Made by a program: the position numbers and the translations under genes. Shown in pieces: positions 9,363 to 18,190 of a stretch of 64,000 bases of DNA. The notes beneath the pieces are model-generated. The model was given only the letters and a program-made list of their open reading frames with translations, had not been told where the DNA came from and searched no databases. The stretch covers positions 1-64,000 of the forward strand of contig JANINJ010000072.1 of assembly GCA_024508855.1 (NCBI GenBank), in the 5' to 3' direction. The stretch's first letter is position 1, and the number at the start of each line of letters is the position of its first letter. The DNA comes from Xanthobacteraceae bacterium. GTDB lineage: Bacteria > Pseudomonadota > Alphaproteobacteria > Rhizobiales > Xanthobacteraceae.

Positions 9363-9394
9363 TGGCATAATGTATACCAGCATCAAGTATACCA
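9363..9394. promoter_or_regulatory. Ox operator F plus an extra half-site
   Basis: TGGCATAATGTATACCA (9363-9379) is a perfect operator match that begins 2 bp after a TTGACA box (9355-9360). A further ATACCA half-site lies at 9389-9394, 15 bp downstream in direct orientation. Together they lie just upstream of the CBS gene. Confidence 0.72.
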
Positions 9395-9426
9395 GCCGCG
9401 AAGGTGGTCAAATATGGGAGGTTACA

Positions 9427-9858
9427 ATGCGAGTGGAAGATATCCTGCGCACCAAGAACACCCGCATCGCCACGGTCCGCATGAACGAGACCGTCGCGAT
9501 TGCCGCGCAGCTCATGCGCGCCGGCAACATCAGCGCGGTCGTGGTCAAGGATGTGTGCCGCACCGAGGGTAACGTCGCGGTCGGCATGTTCTCGGAACGC
9601 GACGTGGTCCGGGCGATCGCAAGCCATGGCGCGGCCGGAGTAGACCTCAAGGTTTCGAACCTGATTTCGGTGCAGGAACTGGTTTCATGCCGCTCCACCG
9701 ACACGCTGGAGCATGTCCGGCATCTGATGAACGCGAACCACATCCGGCATGTCCCCGTCATCGATGACGCCACGCTGATCGGCGTCATCAGCATCAGGGA
9801 CATCAGTACCGCGCTCGAAAAGGACGGTATCGGCGCAGCTCAGCTCGCACCCGCCTGA
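9427..9858 (+). CDS. Two-CBS-domain protein
   Basis: The 143-residue protein consists almost only of a CBS pair (about residues 5-70 and 75-138), with GMFSERDVVRAIAS ending the first and LIGVISIRDISTAL ending the second. Such proteins usually bind adenine nucleotides and act as energy or ligand sensors for a partner. The start ATG 9427 follows GGGAGG. It is preceded by operator F, which links it to the oxalate regulon; it may sense CoA or adenylate state, but that is a guess. No enzyme domain is attached. Confidence 0.9.
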   Translation: MRVEDILRTKNTRIATVRMNETVAIAAQLMRAGNISAVVVKDVCRTEGNVAVGMFSERDVVRAIASHGAAGVDLKVSNLISVQELVSCRSTDTLEHVRHLMNANHIRHVPVIDDATLIGVISIRDISTALEKDGIGAAQLAPA

Positions 9859-9955
9859 CTGCGCGCAGACTGAAACACGTCCCGTATTCGAGCCCGTATC
9901 TCATCCACGAAACGGTTCATCCTGGATCGTTTGGCGTCTGCTTTGGGGTGTACCA

Positions 9956-10930
9956 ATGAAAGTCTGCATCTACGGTGCCGGTGCTATCGGCGGCTATCTC
10001 GGCGTCCAGCTCGCCCGGGCGGGAGCCGACGTCAGTCTCGTAGCCCGCGGTGCGCATCTTGAAACGATGAAGGCCAACGGCCTGAAGCTGCTGATCGGTG
10101 ACGAAGAGCACGTCGTGCAGCCGCGCTGCACCGACAATCCAGCCGAACTCGGCCCGCAGGATTTCATCATCATCTGCCTGAAGGCGCATTCGATCGCCGG
10201 CGTCATCGATGCCATGAAGCCGCTGATCGGACCGCACACGCGCGTCGTCACCGCCGTGAACGGCATTCCCTACTGGTATTTCTACAAGCACGGCGGCACC
10301 TACGAAAACTCGACGCTCGAAAGCATCGATCCCGGCGGCCGGCAATGGCGCGAGCTCGGGCCGGAACGCGCCATCGGCTGTATCGTCTATCCCGCCACCG
10401 AGATCGAAGCGCCCGGCATTGTTCGCCACGTTTACGGCGACCGCTTCCCGCTCGGCGAACCGTCAGGTGAAAAGAGCGAGGATGTCGAGCGGCTGTCGGC
10501 ACTGTTCGTCAAGGCGGGCCTGCAGGCGCCGGTGCTCGATCGTATCCGCGACGAAATCTGGCTGAAGCTGTGGGGCAACGTCTGCCTCAATCCGATCAGC
10601 GCCCTTACCCATGCGACGCTCGACGTGATCTGTTCGGATCCCGCCACGCGTGCACTGTCGAAAGCCATCATGCTGGAAGCGCAATCCATCGCCGAGTCGT
10701 TCGGCGTCAAATTCCGTGTCGATGTCGAACGGCGCATCGAAGGCGCCCGCAAGGTTGGCGCACACAAGACCTCGATGCTGCAGGATCTCGAGCGCGGTCG
10801 CCCAATGGAGATCGATCCGCTGGTGACGGTGGTGCAGGAAATGGGGCACCTCACCGGCATTCCGACGCCGGCTCTGGACAACGTGCTCGCACTCACTGCG
10901 CAGCGCGCCAAGATCGCAGGGCTGTATTGA
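9956..10930 (+). CDS. panE: 2-dehydropantoate 2-reductase family protein
   Basis: This 324-residue protein has the Rossmann start MKVCIYGAGAIGGYLGVQLARAGADV (residues 1-26), the NADP-binding signature of ketopantoate reductases. The C-terminal helical domain carries KLWGNVCLNPISALTHAT and a conserved late block (LQDLERGRPMEIDPL). The classical enzyme reduces ketopantoate to pantoate for pantothenate and CoA synthesis. Many paralogs of this family have other 2-oxoacid substrates, so the panE label is provisional. It is followed after 37 bp by a FAH-family gene. No operator of the oxalate type precedes it. Confidence 0.8.
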   Translation: MKVCIYGAGAIGGYLGVQLARAGADVSLVARGAHLETMKANGLKLLIGDEEHVVQPRCTDNPAELGPQDFIIICLKAHSIAGVIDAMKPLIGPHTRVVTAVNGIPYWYFYKHGGTYENSTLESIDPGGRQWRELGPERAIGCIVYPATEIEAPGIVRHVYGDRFPLGEPSGEKSEDVERLSALFVKAGLQAPVLDRIRDEIWLKLWGNVCLNPISALTHATLDVICSDPATRALSKAIMLEAQSIAESFGVKFRVDVERRIEGARKVGAHKTSMLQDLERGRPMEIDPLVTVVQEMGHLTGIPTPALDNVLALTAQRAKIAGLY

Positions 10931-10967
10931 TGACCGTGGCGCTTTCACTCCATCAAGGAATGACATC

Positions 10968-11741
10968 GTGACCAGTTGGGTTCGCTTCACTCACCAAGGC
11001 AAGGCCGGTTTCGGCACACTGGCGCAATCCGAGATCGCTGTGCATGACGGCGATATGTTCGGCGCAGCAAAGCCCAACGGGCAGCGGTTGAAGCTCGCGG
11101 ATGTCGAACTTCTGGCGCCGTCGGAGCCCTCCAAGGTCATCGCGCTGTGGAACAACTTCCATGCCCTTGCCGCCAAGCTGAATTCGGCGGTGCCGGCCGA
11201 GCCGCTTTATCTTTTGATTGCACCATCCAGCATCAACGCGCCGGGTGCCACGGTGAAACGTCCTGCCTCTTACGACGGCAAGACCGTTTATGAAGGCGAG
11301 CTCGGCATCGTCATCGGCAAGCCGTGCAGCAGCGTCTCCCCCGAGCAGGCCGGCGACTTCATTTTCGGCTACACCTGCGTCAACGACATCACCGCTGCCG
11401 ACATCCTCAACCGCGATCCGACGTTCCCGCAATGGGCCCGCGCCAAGGGTATCGACGGCTATAATCCGTTCGGCCCGGCGATCGTGACCGGAGTAGATCC
11501 GTCGACGCTCATCGTCCGCACCATTCTCAACGGTGCGGAGCGTCAGAACTATCCCATCGCCGACATGATCTTCAGCCCGCAACAACTGGTAAGCAAGATT
11601 TCACACGATATGACGCTGATGCCCGGCGACCTGATCTGTTGCGGCACGTCGATCGGCGTGGGCGCGATGAAAGAAGCTGTCAACGACATCACGATCGCCA
11701 TCGACGGCATCGGCGAATTGCACAACCAGTTTCATCAGTGA
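10968..11741 (+). CDS. Fumarylacetoacetate hydrolase (FAH) family protein
   Basis: The 257-residue protein starts at GTG 10968, with AAGGAA upstream. The C-terminal FAH fold is recognisable: YEGELGIVIGK (metal-binding Glu), FGYTCVNDITAAD, ARAKGIDGYNPFGP and MTLMPGDLICCGTSIGVG. Family members cleave or decarboxylate acylpyruvates, or hydrolyse or isomerise ring-cleavage products, using Mg2+. It follows the ketopantoate-reductase-like gene and probably shares its transcript. The exact substrate cannot be read from sequence. Confidence 0.88.
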   Translation: MTSWVRFTHQGKAGFGTLAQSEIAVHDGDMFGAAKPNGQRLKLADVELLAPSEPSKVIALWNNFHALAAKLNSAVPAEPLYLLIAPSSINAPGATVKRPASYDGKTVYEGELGIVIGKPCSSVSPEQAGDFIFGYTCVNDITAADILNRDPTFPQWARAKGIDGYNPFGPAIVTGVDPSTLIVRTILNGAERQNYPIADMIFSPQQLVSKISHDMTLMPGDLICCGTSIGVGAMKEAVNDITIAIDGIGELHNQFHQ

Positions 11742-11788
11742 TACGGCGCCGCGTATAATTTTCCGTCAAACGGATTCAGAACGCAAAA

Positions 11789-11820
11789 AAATCCCCCGAG
11801 CCAAATGGCTCGGGGGATTT
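11789..11820 (+). terminator. Rho-independent terminator, probably bidirectional
   Basis: AAATCCCCCGAGCCA and TGGCTCGGGGGATTT form a 15-bp perfect stem with a 2-nt loop, flanked by an A run on the left. It ends the panE-FAH unit. The rest of the gap to 12039 shows nothing else I can identify. Confidence 0.88.
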
Positions 11821-11900
11821 CACATGAGATGAACAATGCGCTTCGGCGCAATGCGGGTATGCATTCACAAAAAAAATGCCGCCTGCTCCGGCAGCGATGA

Positions 11901-13034
<1,134 letters not shown>

Positions 13035-13066
13035 GCGATGGCTCCATCATTGATCGGACATATCTC

Positions 13067-14035
13067 ATGAAAGCTTTTATCTATGGCGCCAACGGCGCGG
13101 CGGTCGCGGATGCTCCGCAACTGTCACCGAAAGGAACGCAGGTCCTGGTGCGCGTCCGCGCCTGCGGTCTAAACCGTGCCGACCTCGGCATGACGAAAGG
13201 CCACGCCCATGGCAGCGCCGGTGGCGTGGGGACCGTGCTTGGCATGGAGTGGGCCGGCGAGATCGCAGAAGTCGGCCCCGATGCAAAGGGCGTGAAGGTC
13301 GGCGACCGCGTCATGGGTTCGGGCGCGGCGGCCTTCGCGGAATATACGCTCGCCGATTACGGACGGTTGTTTCCCATTCCTTCCGGGATGGACTTCGACG
13401 TGGCAGCCACGTTGCCGGTCGCGCTGACCACGATGCATAACGCACTGGTCACCAACGGCAAGCTGCAGGCCGGACAATCGGTGCTGATCCAGGGCGCAAG
13501 TTCCGGGGTTGGATTGATGGCATTGCAAATCGCGAAGCTGAAAGGCGCCACGACCGTGATCGGCTCCTCGACCGATGCGACACGGCGGGGACGGCTGAAG
13601 GAATTCGGCGCCGACCTCGCGATCGACTCCAGCGATCCGGGCTGGGTCGATCAGGTGCTGAAGGCAACCGGCGGCGAAGGCGTCGACCTGATTATCGATC
13701 AGATCTCGGGCAAGGTGGCCAACCAGAATCTCGCCGCAACCAAAGTGTTGGGCCGCATCATCAATGTGGGCCGGCTCGGCGGCAGCCACGGTGACTTCAA
13801 CTTCGATCTGCATGCCGCACGCCGCATCAGCTATATCGGCGTTACCTTCCGCACGCGCTCGGTGGAGGAAATTCGCGAGATTTTCAATCAGGTCCGGTCC
13901 GACATCTGGGCCGCCGTGGAATCCGCAAAACTGAAACTGCCGATCGACAAGGTGTTCGCATTCAAGGATATCGTGACCGCCTTCGACCACATGGAAGCCA
14001 ACAAGCACCTCGGCAAGATCGTGGTAACGCTCTAG
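13067..14035 (+). CDS. Zinc-independent MDR-family oxidoreductase (quinone oxidoreductase-like)
   Basis: The 322-residue protein has the GroES-like N-terminal half (VRVRACGLNRADLGMTKG, GMEWAGEIAEVG) and a Rossmann half with GASSGVGLMALQIAKLKGA, the NADPH-binding loop of NADPH:quinone reductases. The catalytic-zinc cysteine and histidine of alcohol dehydrogenases are not evident, which fits the quinone reductase branch. It follows the nitronate monooxygenase-like gene by 32 bp in the same direction. The substrate is not predictable. Confidence 0.85.
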   Translation: MKAFIYGANGAAVADAPQLSPKGTQVLVRVRACGLNRADLGMTKGHAHGSAGGVGTVLGMEWAGEIAEVGPDAKGVKVGDRVMGSGAAAFAEYTLADYGRLFPIPSGMDFDVAATLPVALTTMHNALVTNGKLQAGQSVLIQGASSGVGLMALQIAKLKGATTVIGSSTDATRRGRLKEFGADLAIDSSDPGWVDQVLKATGGEGVDLIIDQISGKVANQNLAATKVLGRIINVGRLGGSHGDFNFDLHAARRISYIGVTFRTRSVEEIREIFNQVRSDIWAAVESAKLKLPIDKVFAFKDIVTAFDHMEANKHLGKIVVTL

Positions 14036-14146
14036 CTGATTGAAGAACGCTTTCTTAAAGTCGGAATAAGTCGCAAGTGCAAAAGCCGCCGACGAACCAA
14101 TCGTTGGCGACTTTCATGTTGGCAGGCGGACTGCTAAACCGCGGCC

Positions 14147-15529
14147 ATGAGCCAGACAGCTTCCAATGCCAAAGCGCGCGTCGCAGCCATCTCCGTCGTA
14201 GCGAGCGCCACGATGGCCGCGACGAAGTTCGTGGTCGGTGTCGCTATCGGCAGCCTCGCGCTGATCTCGGAGGCGTTGCACAGTTCGGTGGATTTGGTGG
14301 CGACGGTCGTCACCTGGCTGGTGGTGCGGGTTTCCGATCGCCCGGCCGACGACGAACATCATTACGGTCATGGCAAGATCGAGAGCCTCTCGGCGCTCGG
14401 CGTCATCGCCATGTTGTATGTCCTCGCCGGCGGTATCGTCGTCGCAGCCTATAATCATCTGCGCGAAGGCGCGGTGCCGCCGACCTTGTCGGTCATCCCG
14501 TTTGCGGTGCTGCTGATCGACATCGGCGTCAATCTCTGGCGCGCCCGCGCCCTGCACCGCGCCGCGCACGATACCAAGAGCCAGGCGCTGGCAGCAGACG
14601 CACTGCACTTTGCATCGGACGTGCTGGGCTCCGTTGCCGTCATCATCGGTCTGGGGCTGTCAGGACTCGGTTATGTCTGGGGCGACGCCGTCGCCGCAAT
14701 CGGTATTGCGATCGTCATCTCACTGCTGGGACTGCGGCTGGCGCGATCGACGGTCGAAACCTTGCTCGACCGCGCACCTGAAGGCGCGGCGGAAAAAGCC
14801 CGCGCTGCGATCATGGCCGTTCCAGGCGTCGTCGATGTCGGAAGGCTGCGGGTGCGCATGGTCGGGCCGACGCATTTCATCGATGCCGACGTGCAGGTCC
14901 CCCGCACCTACCCGATCGATCGCGTCGACAACATCAAGCACAATGCACAGGCCGCGGTCGCCAAGGCGCTCGACGATGCGGATCTGACTTTCACTGCCGT
15001 TCCGGTCGCGCGCGACAACGAGACCGTCCGCGAGCGCGTCATGGTGATCGCGCGCAATTCGGGTCTCGCGATCCATCACGTCACCGTTCACGATATCGGC
15101 GGCAAGCTCACGGTCGGGATCGACCTTGAGGTCGACGGCAACCTTCAGCTCATCAAAGCCCACGATATCGCCCACGAACTGGAGCGGCAAATTCGCGACG
15201 ACTTCGGCGCCGACGTCGAGGTCGACACCCACATCGAGCCGCTCGAGCCCGAGCGGCCGCTCGGCGTCGATGCCTCCCAAGCCCGTGTGGCAGAGATCAA
15301 GGAAGCTCTCGTGCGGATCGCCGCCCATAGCGAGATCCACGACATCCACGACGTCCGTGTGCGCGATACCGACGCCGGCGAGATCGTCAACTTCCACTGC
15401 CGTGCCGCGCCGACCATGAGCGTCACCTGGGTGCACGAGAATGTCGACGAGATCGAACGCGCATTGCGGAAGGCATTTCCCACCGTGAAGCGCGTCATCA
15501 GCCACGCCGAGCCGGAACGCGACCGATAG
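14147..15529 (+). CDS. Cation diffusion facilitator (CDF) metal transporter with extended C-terminus
   Basis: The 460-residue protein has a six-segment membrane domain (residues about 10-200) with two HxxxD metal sites, H45-D49 and H154-D158, as in Zn/Fe exporters of the FieF type. DDEHHYGHGK (68-77) is the usual motif after segment 2. The family is normally about 300 aa with one cytoplasmic dimer domain. Here three similar segments follow: about 210-287, 295-367 and 381-456, each looking like a ZT-dimer fold. Metal-proton exchange out of the cytoplasm is expected; the metal is not determined. Confidence 0.88.
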   Translation: MSQTASNAKARVAAISVVASATMAATKFVVGVAIGSLALISEALHSSVDLVATVVTWLVVRVSDRPADDEHHYGHGKIESLSALGVIAMLYVLAGGIVVAAYNHLREGAVPPTLSVIPFAVLLIDIGVNLWRARALHRAAHDTKSQALAADALHFASDVLGSVAVIIGLGLSGLGYVWGDAVAAIGIAIVISLLGLRLARSTVETLLDRAPEGAAEKARAAIMAVPGVVDVGRLRVRMVGPTHFIDADVQVPRTYPIDRVDNIKHNAQAAVAKALDDADLTFTAVPVARDNETVRERVMVIARNSGLAIHHVTVHDIGGKLTVGIDLEVDGNLQLIKAHDIAHELERQIRDDFGADVEVDTHIEPLEPERPLGVDASQARVAEIKEALVRIAAHSEIHDIHDVRVRDTDAGEIVNFHCRAAPTMSVTWVHENVDEIERALRKAFPTVKRVISHAEPERDR

Positions 15530-15860
15530 CCGCCGCACATTTTTCGCAAACAAGCGCCGCGTTCTCGTTTCGGACTCACTTGCACGCGAAGTGCGGATTC
15601 AAAATCAGCATTGGACAAGATTTATTTCGCATTAACGAATTGTTGACTCTCGACAGGTCGCGAAAACTGGATTCAAATCGGTGTGATTCGAAGCGCCCGG
15701 GGGCTCGTTCGAATCGAGTGACCAAGGCGTGTTTCGCAAGGCTTGCTTGAGTTTTGCCGTTTCCATGTTCCTTGGCTGTCGCGTGCGGGAGTTGGCTTGA
15801 AGCAGGTCTCACGAGACTGCATCAAGCGATGTTCCAGAGGAAATTTGAGGGGGCCAAGGC
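15530..15860. other. Intergenic region, no gene found
   Basis: This 331-bp gap lies between the CDF gene and the PAS kinase. It is richer in A/T than its flanks around 15600-15680 and contains a TTGACT (15642-15647) without a convincing -10 box. I see no hairpin with a T tract and no RNA gene. Confidence 0.5.
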
Positions 15861-18185
15861 ATGGCGCGCGCGCACGTACAACGCGCATGCGTCCAATCCG
15901 ATTCGATCAAGGGATTGGCGCAGTCGATTGCGAAACCTGCCTATCACAGGCTGCTGATCGCCGAGCCGGCGCTGAGGCGCGCCGTCCCCACTCTCATCAT
16001 CGCCTTCCTGATTACGATCTGCTTCGGCGCCTTCGTCCAGGTCGCCGATCACAATCGGCAAATCCAAGCCTCCGCGAAGCGCGATCTCTCTGCGCTGTCC
16101 GACCTGCTCGCCGAACGTCTCGATCGCCCCGGCGTCATCAAGCCGGAATATGCCGGCCTGCATGCGCGGCTGCAAAGCCTGCTGCCCGCATTGATCCCGG
16201 CCTGGGGTATCGCCGCTGCCCGGCAGATCGTCGTGATCGGCGCCGACAACCGTATCGTCGCCCGCGTGCCGGCCGAAGACGCTTCCGCCACGACAAATGA
16301 ATTGCTGGAAATCATCGGCGCGCTGCAATCGATCATCCAGCAGAACGGCGAAGCAGGCATTTCCAATGTTCGGCTGGTCAATGGCAACGACGCGCTGGCG
16401 ACCACCCGGCCGTTGAAATCCCTGCCCGGCAAGCTCGTCGTTATTCAGGAGCGAACCGACTCGGTGTGGCAATCCGACGCCGCGCTTTCGATCACGCTCT
16501 CCGCGACCACCGGCTTCGTGGTGCTGATCCTCGGCTTCGCCTTTCATTGGCAATCGACGCGGGCCCGCGAGGGTGACCTGATCAACGACGCCGTGCGTGG
16601 GCGCATCGACACCGCTCTCAATCGCGGACGCTGCGGCCTGTGGGACTGGGATCTGTCGCGTGGCCGGATTTTCTGGTCGCACTCGATGTTTTCGATGCTG
16701 GGGCTTGAAGGCCGCAGCGACCTCCTGACGTTCGGCGAGGTCAATGCGCTGGTGAACTCCGACGACATCGACCTGTTCGCTATCGCCGATCAGCTGATCT
16801 CCTCGACGATCAATCACATCGACCAAAGCTTCCGCATGCAGCACAGCGACGGCCATTGGATCTGGCTGCGGGTACGCTGCGAACTCAGCCGCGGCGTCGG
16901 TGACGGCGGTCTGCATTTGATTGGCATTGCCGTCGACATCACCGAGCAGAAGAGCCTCGCCGAACGCACCGTCGAAGCCGACCTACGCTTGCGCGACGCC
17001 ATCGAGACCATCCCGGAAGCCTTCGTGCTGTGGGACGCGGAAGATCGCCTCGTGCTGTGCAATTCGCACTTCCAGCGCCTGCACAAGCTGCCGGATTCGG
17101 CGGTCATCCCGGGAACCTCATATGAGACGGTTGCCGAGGTCGGCAGCATGCCGGAAATCCGCACGCGCCTGCCCGACTCAAATACCCTCGCCCCGGGCGC
17201 CCGCACGCTCGAGGCACAACTGGGCGACGGAAAGTGGCTGCATATCAGCGAACGTCGCACCAAGGACGGCGGCTACGTTTCGGTCGGCACGGATATCACG
17301 CGCATCAAGGAGCATGAGCAGAAGCTGGTCGACAACGACCTCCGCCTGCGCGCCACGGTGATCGACCTGAAACGCACGCAAGCCACGCTCGAACAGCAGG
17401 CGCTCGAACTCGCCGACCTCGCCCAGAAATACGCCGAGGAGAAGAACCGCGCCGAGGAAGCCAACCAGGCCAAATCGAAATTCCTCGCTAACATGAGCCA
17501 TGAGTTGCGCACCCCGCTCAATGCCATCATCGGGTTCTCGGAAATCATGGGCAGCGGGTTGTTCGGCGTGCTGGGCTCCGACAAGTATCAGGAATATTGC
17601 CACGACATCTTGACCTCGGGTCACTATCTCCTCGAAGTCATCAATGACATTCTCGACATGTCGAAGATCGAGGCCGGCCGTATGCGGCTCGACATGGAGC
17701 CGCTCAATCTCGCACAGACGATCACGGAGTCGCTGCGCGTCGTATCCGGCCGCGCCGCCGAGAAGCGCTTGACGCTCGATTCCGACTTTCAGGATACGGT
17801 GCCGCTCGTCGCCGATCGCCGAGCCGTCAAGCAGATCATGGTCAATCTGCTCTCCAACGCCGTCAAGTTCACGCCGGAAGGCGGCAGGGTCATCGTCCGC
17901 AATCGCGTGATCAACGGCTCCGTAGTGCTGATGATCGCCGATACCGGCATCGGGATCGCGCAGCAATCGCTGGCGCGTTTGTGCCAGCCGTTCGAGCAGG
18001 TCGAAAGCTCGTTGACCAAGACCTATCATGGCTCGGGACTGGGGCTCGCGATCGCCAAGTCGCTCGCGGGTCTGCACGGCGGCTCGATGAAGATGCGATC
18101 GAAGCTCGGCGTCGGTACGGTGATCTGCGTGACGCTGCCTTGCAATCACCGCGCTAAACGTCCGGATATCTCGGTCGCCGCCTAG
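15861..18185 (+). CDS. Membrane-bound PAS-domain sensor histidine kinase
   Basis: The 774-residue kinase has two membrane helices (about 41-62 and 209-229) enclosing a periplasmic domain of about 145 residues. Then come two PAS-type modules (about 250-365 and 370-470), a coiled segment, the HisKA motif NMSHELRTPLNAIIGFSEIM with phospho-accepting H547, and a HATPase domain (LLSNAVKFTPEGG, ADTGIGIA, GSGLGLAIAKSLAGLHGG). There is no receiver domain and no adjacent response regulator, so it is an orphan. Start ATG 15861 has GAGGGGG upstream. The signal is unknown. Confidence 0.9.
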   Translation: MARAHVQRACVQSDSIKGLAQSIAKPAYHRLLIAEPALRRAVPTLIIAFLITICFGAFVQVADHNRQIQASAKRDLSALSDLLAERLDRPGVIKPEYAGLHARLQSLLPALIPAWGIAAARQIVVIGADNRIVARVPAEDASATTNELLEIIGALQSIIQQNGEAGISNVRLVNGNDALATTRPLKSLPGKLVVIQERTDSVWQSDAALSITLSATTGFVVLILGFAFHWQSTRAREGDLINDAVRGRIDTALNRGRCGLWDWDLSRGRIFWSHSMFSMLGLEGRSDLLTFGEVNALVNSDDIDLFAIADQLISSTINHIDQSFRMQHSDGHWIWLRVRCELSRGVGDGGLHLIGIAVDITEQKSLAERTVEADLRLRDAIETIPEAFVLWDAEDRLVLCNSHFQRLHKLPDSAVIPGTSYETVAEVGSMPEIRTRLPDSNTLAPGARTLEAQLGDGKWLHISERRTKDGGYVSVGTDITRIKEHEQKLVDNDLRLRATVIDLKRTQATLEQQALELADLAQKYAEEKNRAEEANQAKSKFLANMSHELRTPLNAIIGFSEIMGSGLFGVLGSDKYQEYCHDILTSGHYLLEVINDILDMSKIEAGRMRLDMEPLNLAQTITESLRVVSGRAAEKRLTLDSDFQDTVPLVADRRAVKQIMVNLLSNAVKFTPEGGRVIVRNRVINGSVVLMIADTGIGIAQQSLARLCQPFEQVESSLTKTYHGSGLGLAIAKSLAGLHGGSMKMRSKLGVGTVICVTLPCNHRAKRPDISVAA

Positions 18186-18190
18186 AGGCC

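Noticed and set aside
9930-9955. Possible seventh operator before the ketopantoate-reductase-like gene
   Set aside because: TGGCGT and GTGTACCA are present but the spacing and bases do not fit the TGGYAT-N5-ATRCCA pattern.
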